Below the pieces are notes generated by a model. That model was not told where the DNA came from. It worked only from the letters and a program-made list of their open reading frames with translations, and did not search any database. A stretch of DNA of 64,000 nucleotides from Flammeovirga yaeyamensis (lineage in GTDB: Bacteria > Bacteroidota > Bacteroidia > Cytophagales > Flammeovirgaceae): the NCBI RefSeq assembly GCF_018736045.1, contig NZ_CP076133.1, positions 186,001-250,000 of the forward strand. Reading direction: 5' to 3'. Of this stretch, positions 17,957 through 26,389 are shown in pieces. Each line of letters begins with the position of its first letter. Within the stretch, counting starts at the first letter, position 1. Position numbers and translations under genes: made by a program.

Positions 17957-18574
17957 TTAAATTAGTGAAAAGGCGTACATTAATTCTCTAGCAATCTGAC
18001 GACAACGTTCATCGTATTTTTCTTCCTGAATAGAAGTTCCATCAAAAGCTTTTGGATCCTCGAATGGTAACGAAATACGAGTGGCACCAGGAATAAATGG
18101 ACAATTTGCATCTGCATGTCCACATGTCATTACTGCTGCAAAATTAGATTGTGGGTTAAATGCATGATCGTATGTTTTAGAGAAACCAATAATTGCAGGT
18201 TGGTTCTCATCATATTTTATCGCATAAACAGGGTTGTCCTCATTAGACAATTTTTGAATCTTCAAACCAGCTCTTTCCAATGCATTTGCTGCTGATGGAA
18301 ATAATGCCGTTGCTTCTGTTCCTCCAGAATAAGCAAATACATTTTTAAATCCGTAATAATGTGCTGCAACTTGAGTCCAAACCTGAGAAAGATGAGACCT
18401 TCTAGAGTTATGTGTACAAATTAAAATCAAATTTGCTATTCCATCTTTAGCTAAAGAGTCTTTAACGAAATTAGCAACCACTTGAAGCATTTCTTTTCTT
18501 TCTTGTTCGATTAATCCAAACTCACCCTCAAGGGTACTGATATAATCTTTTAACTCTACTACTGCGTTTTCCAT
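17957..18574 (-). CDS. arsC: Arsenate reductase, LMW-phosphatase type
   Basis: This 205-aa protein of the low-molecular-weight phosphatase superfamily has the active-site loop CTHNSRRS (Cys53 to Arg59, CX5R). A second motif, [16 protein letters not shown], supplies further cysteines for the disulfide relay. It reduces arsenate to arsenite for export by ACR3. The 40-50-residue N-terminal extension before the active site is usual for the Bacteroidota form. It lies 17 bp after arsR and 1 bp before acr3. Confidence 0.92.
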   Translation of the reverse strand: MENAVVELKDYISTLEGEFGLIEQERKEMLQVVANFVKDSLAKDGIANLILICTHNSRRSHLSQVWTQVAAHYYGFKNVFAYSGGTEATALFPSAANALERAGLKIQKLSNEDNPVYAIKYDENQPAIIGFSKTYDHAFNPQSNFAAVMTCGHADANCPFIPGATRISLPFEDPKAFDGTSIQEEKYDERCRQIARELMYAFSLI

Positions 18575-18591
18575 TTTGAATTATGATTTGA

Positions 18592-18918
18592 TTAACAACA
18601 CTTTTTAGGAGATAACTGATTTAAATTTGATGAGAAAAACAGGCTCACTTTCTCCCACAGTTCCTCGTTTACACAATAACTTACATTATTACCAGAAATA
18701 GATCCTTTGATAAGACCCACTCTCTTTAATTCATTTAAGTGTCTTGAAACTGTAGATTGTGCCAAAGGTAGCACGCCTACTAAATCTCCATTAATGCATT
18801 GTGGTGCATTAATAAGATGAAGCAAAATACTTAGTCTTGCCGGATGCCCTAAAACCTTTAGGATATCTGACATTTCCGTTACTTCTGTGTCGAAACCTTC
18901 TGTTTTTGTTATTCCCAT
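18592..18918 (-). CDS. arsR: Arsenic-responsive repressor ArsR
   Basis: This 108-aa winged-helix repressor of the ArsR/SmtB family has KVLGHPARLSILLHL and the recognition helix AQSTVSRHLNELKRVGLI. The ATG at 18918 gives the usual family N-terminus (MGITKTEGF). The frame stays open upstream to 19023, but that part would encode the operator palindrome. The helix-3 arsenite motif seen in E. coli is incomplete here (single Cys41 in QCINGDLV). A vicinal Cys pair ends the protein (KKCC, 107-108), so arsenite may be sensed at the C-terminus. It is first in the ars operon. Confidence 0.92.
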   Translation of the reverse strand: MGITKTEGFDTEVTEMSDILKVLGHPARLSILLHLINAPQCINGDLVGVLPLAQSTVSRHLNELKRVGLIKGSISGNNVSYCVNEELWEKVSLFFSSNLNQLSPKKCC

Positions 18919-18936
18919 ATCGCAATATTGCGATAT
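18917..18936. promoter_or_regulatory. Predicted ArsR operator (perfect palindrome)
   Basis: ATATCGCAATATTGCGATAT is a perfect 20-bp palindrome whose last two bases are part of the arsR start codon. Size, symmetry and AT-rich flanks fit an ArsR/SmtB dimer site. Overlap with the start implies that repressor binding blocks transcription, and possibly initiation, right at the gene. Confidence 0.75.
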
Positions 18937-19040
18937 ATAAATGTTATTATCAAAAAATAGAGAATATTTATGAAAGAATTTTACAATCATTTGCTTTAAA
19001 AGCAGAAAATGAGGTGAAATCAAATGCTATTTGTATAATA

Positions 19041-19076
19041 AAAAAACAAAGTCCATCCCCAAAGAGGATGGACTTT
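19041..19076 (-). terminator. Terminator of fasciclin gene
   Basis: AAAGTCCATCC (19048-19058) and GGATGGACTTT (19066-19076) form a perfect 11-bp stem. On the minus strand it is followed by G and a run of seven T (complement of 19041-19046 and beyond). Confidence 0.85.
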
Positions 19077-19119
19077 ACTGCTCTATTCATTAAAATATAA
19101 ATTACGAAAATATATTTTC

Positions 19120-20847
19120 TTAGTTGCTAGATGGGATTAAAACATCACCTAGAACGTGAATTACACCATTTGATGCTTCAACATTAGCAATTTGAACCAT
19201 AACACCATCGATGTATACACTTTCACCCATGACTGTTACAGTTAACATTGTTCCTGCTAATGTTTCAATCATTTGACCATCTGATAAATCAGATGATAAA
19301 GCTTTAGTTGCTACAACGTGGTGTGCTAAAACGTTTGCTAATTCTTCAGTAGATAAACCTTCTACTGTATCAGCAATCTTAGCGAAAGCATCGTCTGTTG
19401 GAGCAAATACTGTGTATTCACCACCATCCATGTTGAAAGTTGATGTTAAATCAGTTGCATCAAGTGCTCCCAATAGAGTAGTAAAGCTACCGTTAGCTTT
19501 TGCTACATCAACAATTGTATTTGGTAATAACACTTCATCGATAACGTGAATGACACCATTTGAAGCTTCAACATCTGTTGCAACAATGTCTACACCGTTT
19601 ATTGTTGCTCCACCCATTAGTGATACTGTTAATTTTGTACCAGCAAGTGTTGTTACCATTGCACCTTCTGATAAATCACCTTCCATAATTTTAGATGGAA
19701 CTACATGGTGTGCTAAAATTCTTGCAATTTCTTCAGTTGTTAGCGTTGGAAGAACATCTGAGATTGCAGCGAAAGCGGCATCGTTTGGTGCAAATACTGT
19801 GTACGCCTCATCACCATCGAAGTTGAATAAGTCCGTTAACTCAGTATCTGATAATGCCCCTAATAGCGAAGTAAAGCTACCTGCGTCACGAGCTACATCA
19901 ACAATTGTATTTGGTAATAAGACTGTCCCTACTACGTGAATTACACCATTTACTGTTTCGATATCAGCAGCTACTACATTACCACCGCCAACTGTTACAC
20001 CGTTTGCTAAAGAAACTGGTAATTTTGTATTTGCTAATGTAGGAATCATTTGACCTTCTGTTAGAGAAGAAGATAAAGCCACTGTACCTGCCACGTGATG
20101 CTTAAGAATCCTTGCAAGATCCATATTGTCGATAGCAGATAAATCTGTGATGCCTGCAGCTTCGAAAGCAGCATTTGTTGGTGCAAATACTGTAAATTCG
20201 CCATCGCTGTCTGTGAAAGGTGCTACCAAATCAGCTTGTGATAAAGCTGCTACTAATGTTGAGAAGTCAGGGTTACTTATGGCAACTTGAGCAATTGTTA
20301 AAGCCTTTGTTGTTACCATAACATCTGATAACACGTGAATTACACCATTGCTTGCCTCAATATCAACAGCTGATACTTGGGCGCCACCAACAGTCACAAC
20401 ACCATCAGTGATGTCCACTTCTAGCATTGTTCCTGCTAGTGTCTCAACCATTTGCCCATCAGACAGGTCTGATGAAAATACTCGACCTGCAACTACGTGA
20501 TGCTTTAGTAATACATCAAGACCTTCAGCTGAAATGTCATCAAAACTAGATATACCGTTGTTGGCACTCAATAAATTAGCAAATGCACCATCAGTTGGAG
20601 CAAATACTGTATAGTCACCTGGACTATCAAATGTCTCTACTAGATTAGCAGCTTGCAATGCAGTTACTAGAGAAGTGAAATCTTCTGAAGATGTTGCAAT
20701 TCCTGCAATTGTTCCTACCTCAGCTACCGGATCATCATCGTCTGCTGGTAGGTTTGTTACATTGTCGTCATCGTCGTCTGAACATGCTGTGAATAGACCG
20801 AAAAGACCTAGTAGTAATAGAATTTTAAATAAGTTAATAGTTCTCAT
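19120..20847 (-). CDS. Lipoprotein with four fasciclin (FAS1) domains
   Basis: FAS1 domains mediate adhesion at the cell surface. The ATG at 20847 gives a lipoprotein signal ending FTAC (Cys22). An in-frame ATG 69 bp upstream would spoil the signal peptide. SDDDDD directly after the Cys resembles the acidic signal that sends Bacteroidota lipoproteins to the outer surface. Four tandem FAS1 repeats of about 135 residues follow. Each has YTVFAPTDGAF- or FTVFAPTNAAF-like and GVIHVLxDVLLP-like motifs. The domains are very similar, consistent with internal duplication. It is monocistronic; its upstream region carries repeated TTTGTTTAA motifs. Confidence 0.93.
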   Translation of the reverse strand: MRTINLFKILLLLGLFGLFTACSDDDDDNVTNLPADDDDPVAEVGTIAGIATSSEDFTSLVTALQAANLVETFDSPGDYTVFAPTDGAFANLLSANNGISSFDDISAEGLDVLLKHHVVAGRVFSSDLSDGQMVETLAGTMLEVDITDGVVTVGGAQVSAVDIEASNGVIHVLSDVMVTTKALTIAQVAISNPDFSTLVAALSQADLVAPFTDSDGEFTVFAPTNAAFEAAGITDLSAIDNMDLARILKHHVAGTVALSSSLTEGQMIPTLANTKLPVSLANGVTVGGGNVVAADIETVNGVIHVVGTVLLPNTIVDVARDAGSFTSLLGALSDTELTDLFNFDGDEAYTVFAPNDAAFAAISDVLPTLTTEEIARILAHHVVPSKIMEGDLSEGAMVTTLAGTKLTVSLMGGATINGVDIVATDVEASNGVIHVIDEVLLPNTIVDVAKANGSFTTLLGALDATDLTSTFNMDGGEYTVFAPTDDAFAKIADTVEGLSTEELANVLAHHVVATKALSSDLSDGQMIETLAGTMLTVTVMGESVYIDGVMVQIANVEASNGVIHVLGDVLIPSSN

Positions 20848-20902
20848 TCTGAAATTATGTTTATGGTTGAAAATCTGAACACTATAAGTTTGTGTTAAGA
20901 TA

Positions 20903-21143
20903 TTTTGTTTAAACAACTTTCGTTTTCATTAAACAAAAAGTTCGAATCTCTTAGAATAGTGCAAAACAATTCTAAGTAACATTAAACACTCAGCAGGTGA
21001 GACTATTATTTTTACAATGAAATTTTTTTTGATTTTTTTACAATCGCTTTGTTTGAACACTAACTTTGTTTAAACAAAATTCATTTTTTTCTCACAAATG
21101 AATCCTTTTGTTTAACTTTTAATTCTATCAACATAAACAAAAC
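20903..21143. promoter_or_regulatory. Cluster of TTTGTTTAA-type motifs
   Basis: Six close variants occur in 240 bp: TTTTGTTTAAACAA (20903-20916), ATTAAACAAAA (20928-20938), CTTTGTTTGAACA (from 21047), the perfect palindrome TTTGTTTAAACAAA (21065-21078), TTTTGTTTAAC (from 21106) and ATAAACAAAAC (from 21132). They sit in the gap between the RDD and fasciclin genes, beginning about 55 bp before the fasciclin ATG. Repetition and symmetry suggest a regulator site, although AT-rich composition could produce some copies by chance. Confidence 0.4.
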
Positions 21144-21164
21144 AGCCAAATAATAAGCTTTTGA

Positions 21165-21725
21165 TTAATTAGGCATTTTCTTTTCCCATAAAATGTTCTT
21201 TGTCTGACAATTAGGGCATTCAAAAAATCCATTCTGTTGATCTATTGGATCTAGAAATAAATCTTCTCCACAATCTAGACAAAACACTTTTTCATTTCCA
21301 ACTACCAATGTTTTCGCCACAATGTCTCCAACTCTTTGATGCTTATTTGCATATTTTACAACAAAAAAAGCTACTATACCGCCATGAAAAAGCAAATCGA
21401 TAGGATCTAAGAATCTTCTTTTAAAAGCTTGTAACATCGTAATATTTTTTCCTCTTCTATCAATCACTTTTAAGCCAACAGCTAAATGACCTAATGTTTT
21501 TCCGAATAAACCTTCTACAATAGGAAAGTATATAAACCAAATAAGAAATATTGGAAGGGAGGCTATACCATTTACTTTATAACCTCCATCATCAGATAAT
21601 TCACCAAATGTTTTGACATACAGATTGAAGAATATAAAATATATTCCATAATCAATAATAGTGGCAATTGTCCTCTTTAACAGATGTGGTTCCGTCTGAA
21701 TATTGTTTGCGTTAAGTTTTATCAT
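21165..21725 (-). CDS. RDD membrane protein with C-terminal zinc ribbon
   Basis: The 186-aa protein starts with the RDD signature: RTIATIIDYG, then FGKTLGHLAVGLKVIDRRG. It has about three membrane helices (22-42, 58-78, 113-128). The C-terminus has two CxxC pairs (CLDCGE and CPNCQT) that should form a cytoplasmic zinc ribbon. RDD proteins are often ion or small-molecule transporters, but most are uncharacterised. The zinc ribbon is an uncommon addition and may bind a partner or nucleic acid. The gene sits just downstream of a terminator that closes the GH97 gene. Confidence 0.85.
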   Translation of the reverse strand: MIKLNANNIQTEPHLLKRTIATIIDYGIYFIFFNLYVKTFGELSDDGGYKVNGIASLPIFLIWFIYFPIVEGLFGKTLGHLAVGLKVIDRRGKNITMLQAFKRRFLDPIDLLFHGGIVAFFVVKYANKHQRVGDIVAKTLVVGNEKVFCLDCGEDLFLDPIDQQNGFFECPNCQTKNILWEKKMPN

Positions 21726-21731
21726 AACATA

Positions 21732-21778
21732 AAAATAGACATTGTATATTTATTGTAGAAGAATACAATGCCTATTTT
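21732..21778 (-). terminator. Terminator downstream of RDD gene start or GH97 gene
   Basis: AAAATAG-A-CATTGTAT (21732-21747) pairs with ATACAATG-C-CTATTTT (21763-21778), a 15-bp stem with one A-C mismatch. On the minus strand it lies between the GH97 stop (21790) and the RDD start (21725), followed by TTTTT. Confidence 0.65.
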
Positions 21779-21789
21779 ATTTTTATATA

Positions 21790-23721
21790 TTATTTTTTAT
21801 TGATGATAGCAGCATACCCACCACCTTTCACCATCTTAATTCTCAGTTGACTATTAGATTTCACATCCTTAGATAGCATTTGATAATCTTCTGCAAAATG
21901 TACTGCGTTGATACCATCTTGAAAGATATTCGCTTCATAATTTCCTTCTCCTAAGAATGATAGATCAATAGTCATTTCTCTTTCTTCATTATTCGTAAGA
22001 CCACCGATAAACCATTGGTCGCCATTTTTTCTAGCCATAATCAAGTATTCTCCCACTTTGGCAGAGATTACTTTAGTATCCTCCCATGTAACAGGTATTT
22101 GAGCTAAGAAAAAAGTGGTCTCATGTTCTTTCTTGTAATTCGAAGGTGAATCCGCTAACATTTGGATTCCTGATTCATAAATCACAAATAATGCGACTTG
22201 ATGCGCTCTAGTTCCTTGGCTACCAGGACGAGTCCAATTCGGCACAAATTCTTCTTGATGATAGTTTCTCATTGCACCAGGTGTATAATCCATCGGACCG
22301 CAAACCATTCTGATGAAAGGGATCGTCACATCATGTTCTGGAGTGACTGTATTGCTCCACTTATCGTTTTCAAGGCCATGCACCCCTTCGTAAGAAACAA
22401 CATTCGGATATTTTCTATGAAGCCCTACAGGTTTATATGCCCCATGGAAGTCCACCAAAAGTTCTCTTTCTGCACATAGACGAGCTATTTTATCGTAAAA
22501 GTCGACCATTAACTGATCGGCTCTATCCATAAAATCTACCTTTACCCCTTTAATACCCCACTTCTGAAAGTTATCTAAAACAAACAGTTGTTCGTCTAAG
22601 GTTTTCCAAGTGGCCCAAAGGATGATACCGACATTCTTTTCATTTCCATATCGGATCAACTCAAATAGATCAAGTTCTGTGTTAGGTTTACTCAAATCTT
22701 TTGTTGAGAACGACCAACCTTCATCTAATATGATATACTCTAAACCATATTCAGCTGCAAAATCAATATAATATTTATACGATTCAGTGTTAAACCCTGC
22801 TTTAAAATCCACACCATACAAATTAGATGCATTCCACCATTCCCAAGAAACTCTTCCCGGTTTGATCCATTCTGTATCTTCCAAAACGTTTTCAGAAGCT
22901 AAGGTGAACGCTAAATTTGACGCCACAAGATCTGCATCATCTTCCGTGATAATCATTATTCTCCACGGAAAAGAACGTTTGCCCTTTGTTAGTGCAACAT
23001 AATCTGCTGTTTTAGTTACTTTACTCTGACGATCACCTATCATTTCCACTTCCAATGGGTAATTAGGAAAAGTAGATTTTAACTGATGATTTTTTCCTTT
23101 AGTAAAGAACATATGAGGATAATCTTCAATATCAGACTCTGTCATCAAAATTTTATTCTCTTCCTTATTTTGTAACAACAAAGGCATATACGTATTGATC
23201 CCTGCACTTATAGAATCAACATTTATTTTCTTATATGGAATTTCGAAACTACTTGAATACCCCTTTAACAATGATGCCCACATCTCCGTTTCCTTAAAGA
23301 AAGTGATGTCGAATTTTTCATTTACTTCTACTTCATATTTTTCGTTGGTGATATAACGGTAAGCGATGCCATCATCATATGCTCTAAATTCTACCTTTGT
23401 TCTGCCGAAGGATAATATCACTTGATTATAGACATCATCAATGATAGCTTCTTTAAAAGGTACAACTGGAAGTACTTTATTATCAAAATGATTTTGTTTA
23501 GAGACTTTCATCTTCTTTCCTTTTAGTAAGGAAGTATTATTAAACATCAAATCAATTTCTCCTTTCTGAATTACCCCTTTGTTATTAGAAGTAACACTAA
23601 ATGAAACCACATCTTTTGATTGATTGAATGTGACTTTTATATTTTGATTAGGCGATTTTAGTTCTTGTGCCACAATTAAAGATGTGGTAAAGAGTAGTAT
23701 TAAAGTGAATATTCTTTTCAT
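21790..23721 (-). CDS. GH97 glycosidase, retaining alpha-galactosidase-like
   Basis: The 643-aa protein has a signal peptide (1-18, ending IVAQ), an N-terminal beta-sandwich (about 22-285), a catalytic barrel with VSWEWWNASN and YIILDEGWS, and a C-terminal beta domain. GH97 contains inverting alpha-glucosidases (SusB) and retaining alpha-galactosidases (BtGH97b). Asp396 in VKVDFMDR fits the retaining nucleophile. LVDFHGAYKP has Gly where SusB-type enzymes have a catalytic Glu. This points to the retaining group, with alpha-galactoside as the likely substrate. It would act in the periplasm. It is monocistronic; a 12-bp palindrome lies 35 bp upstream. Confidence 0.88.
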   Translation of the reverse strand: MKRIFTLILLFTTSLIVAQELKSPNQNIKVTFNQSKDVVSFSVTSNNKGVIQKGEIDLMFNNTSLLKGKKMKVSKQNHFDNKVLPVVPFKEAIIDDVYNQVILSFGRTKVEFRAYDDGIAYRYITNEKYEVEVNEKFDITFFKETEMWASLLKGYSSSFEIPYKKINVDSISAGINTYMPLLLQNKEENKILMTESDIEDYPHMFFTKGKNHQLKSTFPNYPLEVEMIGDRQSKVTKTADYVALTKGKRSFPWRIMIITEDDADLVASNLAFTLASENVLEDTEWIKPGRVSWEWWNASNLYGVDFKAGFNTESYKYYIDFAAEYGLEYIILDEGWSFSTKDLSKPNTELDLFELIRYGNEKNVGIILWATWKTLDEQLFVLDNFQKWGIKGVKVDFMDRADQLMVDFYDKIARLCAERELLVDFHGAYKPVGLHRKYPNVVSYEGVHGLENDKWSNTVTPEHDVTIPFIRMVCGPMDYTPGAMRNYHQEEFVPNWTRPGSQGTRAHQVALFVIYESGIQMLADSPSNYKKEHETTFFLAQIPVTWEDTKVISAKVGEYLIMARKNGDQWFIGGLTNNEEREMTIDLSFLGEGNYEANIFQDGINAVHFAEDYQMLSKDVKSNSQLRIKMVKGGGYAAIINKK

Positions 23722-24036
23722 TTCTGTAATTGTTAATTTCGTTTTATTGGCTTTTCTAGATATCTAGTTTTAAGATTATCATTACTAAATAGAATATAAA
23801 AATGATAACGTGCAATAATTTTCCGTTTCCTCCAATCGAAAGAATGTTAATAACCCTAGATCAGATTTATTCCCTTAAAACAAATTAAAATTGATGAACG
23901 AAACTTATTAATGTTTAATAATATTTACATTTTTAGATTGATTATGTATATTTAGATACAATCAAACTTTAACACTATCCGGTTACAACCTATATCAACA
24001 TTATCGAGTCAAAATTATTGTATTAACCTGAATTAT
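23722..24036. other. Divergent intergenic region with palindrome
   Basis: This 315-bp gap lies between the GH97 gene and a small lipoprotein gene. It holds the perfect 12-bp palindrome CTAGATATCTAG at 23756-23767, a possible operator 35 bp from the GH97 ATG. No gene or RNA was recognised. Confidence 0.4.
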
Positions 24037-24429
24037 ATGATCAAACAAATACTATACACGGTGATCTCCTTATCCTTTTTATTCTTTACGAGTTGTAGTG
24101 ACTCCGAAGATGTTTCAAAAGAGATCATGCAGATTAAGAATTTATCAACTGATGTCGTTTCCATGTCTGAAACTTCTTCCTTTTTGGAAGTGGTTACTGA
24201 TATTGATTATGTCGATTTCGGTTACCTAAGAATCGACATACATTCAAAAAATGATGATGGAAGTATTTGGGATGTCACCCACATTTATCACGATGTCGAT
24301 AATTATGCTTTCCATGGGCAGTTTAGTATTCCAGAGAATACTTTCGGAGAATATGAAGTGATCATTTATCTAGCAGATAAAGAAAATAATATCATTTCTG
24401 AATCGATTGACATTTTTATAGAGCCTTAA
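24037..24429 (+). CDS. Small lipoprotein, DUF4625-like
   Basis: The 130-aa protein has a lipoprotein signal ending FTSC (Cys20), then SDSED, an acidic stretch compatible with surface export. The body is a single beta-sandwich pattern (YLRIDIHSKND, FGEYEVIIYLADKENN) resembling DUF4625/Ig-like Bacteroidota lipoproteins. No catalytic motif is seen. It is a single gene ended by a strong terminator. Confidence 0.7.
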   Translation: MIKQILYTVISLSFLFFTSCSDSEDVSKEIMQIKNLSTDVVSMSETSSFLEVVTDIDYVDFGYLRIDIHSKNDDGSIWDVTHIYHDVDNYAFHGQFSIPENTFGEYEVIIYLADKENNIISESIDIFIEP

Positions 24430-24451
24430 TTTTAGAATAGTAATAGATTAA

Positions 24452-24484
24452 AATAGCCTTCTTTCGGGAAGGCTATTTTTTTTT
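24452..24484 (+). terminator. Terminator after 24037 gene
   Basis: AATAGCCTTC (24452-24461) and GAAGGCTATT (24468-24477) form a 10-bp stem with a 6-nt loop, followed by a T run. Confidence 0.9.
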
Positions 24485-24602
24485 GATTTCCATTAGGGGT
24501 TTTCTAATCGATTTACACTATTGTAAGTGAAAGCAGATTATAAAAGAAGTTTTTCTTTACCCACAAGATTTAGATTTGATGAAGTTTTAGATATTAAGTG
24601 GT

Positions 24603-24632
24603 AAAAAAAGGAGCCTGATAGGTTCCTTTTTT
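24603..24632 (-). terminator. Terminator of the TonB/LytTR operon
   Basis: AAAAAAAGGAGCCT and AGGTTCCTTTTTT form a stem with one G-T pair and a 3-nt loop, ending 1 bp from the LytTR stop. Both flanks support it: A run on the left (T run for the minus strand) and T run on the right. Confidence 0.85.
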
Positions 24633-24633
24633 A

Positions 24634-25347
24634 TTATGTCTTCCACACCTTCCCTTTCGTAATCTTATCATATACTTCCTGATATAAACCACGACTAATT
24701 CCCAACTGCTTCCCATTCACCTGCAGCATCTTCCCTTCTATTGCTTCTACATAATCGATATTGACAATAAATGATCGATGAATTCGTAAGAATTGCTCTT
24801 TAGGAAGCTGTTCTTCTACCTGTTTCATTGAAAACAATGTCATATGTCTTTTATGGATGGTGTGGATATAAATATAATCGACCGCCGCTTCTACATGAGT
24901 AATATCGGCTACTTGTATTTTAACTGTTTGATTATCTTCCTTGATAAAAAATGAAGTAAGATTTTCTTCTTCAATTGCATGCGATTGCCCCCATGTTTTA
25001 TACGCTTTTGCAACCGCTTTAGAAAAACGAGGTAAAGTGATAGGTTTTAAAAGATAATCTGTCGCATTGAGTTCAAAACCATCCAAGGCAAATTCTCTAT
25101 GTGCTGTTGTGAATATCACTATCGGTGGGTGGTCGGCATGTTTTAACCAATCAATTCCTGTTAAGCCAGGCATTTCTATATCCAAAAATATTAGATCGAC
25201 TTTCTGCTGCATAAGCACCTCATCTAACTCAAATGTACTTTTACATTTCCCGACCAAATTTAAATAGGGAATCTCCTTTACATATCCGGCAATGCCTTCT
25301 CTTGCAATCATCTCGTCGTCGATCACGACACAGTTCATTTTACTCAT
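24634..25347 (-). CDS. LytTR-type response regulator
   Basis: The 237-aa protein has an N-terminal receiver domain with acidic pocket VIDDE (8-12) and phospho-acceptor Asp56 (FLDIEMPG). The C-terminal LytTR DNA-binding domain (about 140-235) has IHRSFIVNIDYVEAIEG. It pairs with the sensor kinase just upstream; the genes overlap by 8 bp. Target promoters are unknown, but the operon also encodes a TonB receptor, so autoregulation of that uptake system is the simplest model. Confidence 0.94.
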   Translation of the reverse strand: MSKMNCVVIDDEMIAREGIAGYVKEIPYLNLVGKCKSTFELDEVLMQQKVDLIFLDIEMPGLTGIDWLKHADHPPIVIFTTAHREFALDGFELNATDYLLKPITLPRFSKAVAKAYKTWGQSHAIEEENLTSFFIKEDNQTVKIQVADITHVEAAVDYIYIHTIHKRHMTLFSMKQVEEQLPKEQFLRIHRSFIVNIDYVEAIEGKMLQVNGKQLGISRGLYQEVYDKITKGKVWKT

Positions 25348-26389
25348 TTAGTTCTAGGGTTAAATTGACTTCAAACTCACTTTCATGTTCGGTTATCTCC
25401 AATTGATGCATCTGAGGATACAAGAGTTGCAATCGTTTTCTCACATTGGTCAACCCCAATCCTCCTACTTTTTTATTCGACTTTGTTTCACCTTTGGTGT
25501 TGATCACATGCAACTTCAATTCGTTACCATTCAAACTGATATCGATATTGATTTTATATCCCTTCGAATGTGTACTGTGTTTGAATGCATTCTCAATAAA
25601 GGTCATCAACAACATTGGGGCGATACTCAGTTTTGAGGTTTCTTCCGGAAAGTTATAATTCAGTTCTAAGAAATCTTGATGTCGTATTTGCTCTATTTTG
25701 ATATAACTTTCCAAATACTCCAATTCCTCCTCCAACATCACTTTATCTTGGTTGGCTTTATACAGCTGATGACTTAAAGCATCAGATAATTGAACGACCA
25801 ACTCCTTCGCTTTTTCCGGCTGAGAATCCATCAAAAAATAAATGGTATTCAGATTATTAAATAGAAAATGAGGTTGTAATTGAGATTTTAAAAGGTTCAA
25901 TTCCGCAGCCATATTCTTGTTTTCCAACTCCTTCACATACCTTTCTTTTGCATACCAATTATGAAGTAGAAAAAGAGAAATTGATATAAAAAACAGACCA
26001 AATGTTTCGCTACTAGCCGTCCACCAACCGACTCTTCCAGAGAAAAATGGCTCGATCGAGTTAATACATAATACCTTTGCATAAAAATAAAAAGCCGTTG
26101 AATATCGTATATTAATACACACTGTAAATAGGATACTCAATGCTAAAGTGTACATCAAAGGCTTTTTCTTAAATAGTAATCGAGGAATTAGTACATATAA
26201 ATTGAAATAAATAAATGGTACTAATGGTGAGGTGATGACAGAAAAGGTCCAAAAATTATTGATCAGTGCATCATTAAAAAGTAAATCACGATAACTTAAA
26301 AGAAAGATATAAATCGCCCAACATATTAAATGTATGGTGATATGAAGTAACTTACTTCGAACAGAAGGTCTGAATAGATTTAGTTTCAT
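25340..26389 (-). CDS. LytS/YpdA-type sensor histidine kinase
   Basis: The 349-aa protein has four membrane helices (about 14-32, 48-70, 78-95 and 127-145). A linker coiled coil is followed by a His_kinase domain with LQPHFLFNNLN (phospho-acceptor His174). The ATPase part has an N box in FIENAFKHS and a G box in GGLGLTNVRKRL. It has no dedicated extracellular sensor domain, so sensing probably occurs within the membrane or through a partner. Its ATG overlaps the TonB receptor stop by 1 bp, which strongly links the two functionally. Confidence 0.93.
   Translation of the reverse strand: MKLNLFRPSVRSKLLHITIHLICWAIYIFLLSYRDLLFNDALINNFWTFSVITSPLVPFIYFNLYVLIPRLLFKKKPLMYTLALSILFTVCINIRYSTAFYFYAKVLCINSIEPFFSGRVGWWTASSETFGLFFISISLFLLHNWYAKERYVKELENKNMAAELNLLKSQLQPHFLFNNLNTIYFLMDSQPEKAKELVVQLSDALSHQLYKANQDKVMLEEELEYLESYIKIEQIRHQDFLELNYNFPEETSKLSIAPMLLMTFIENAFKHSTHSKGYKINIDISLNGNELKLHVINTKGETKSNKKVGGLGLTNVRKRLQLLYPQMHQLEITEHESEFEVNLTLELNE

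Noticed and set aside
18837-19100. Plus-strand ORF opposite arsR
   Set aside because: It is antisense to arsR and its operator and ends in the fasciclin terminator; it is a shadow frame.
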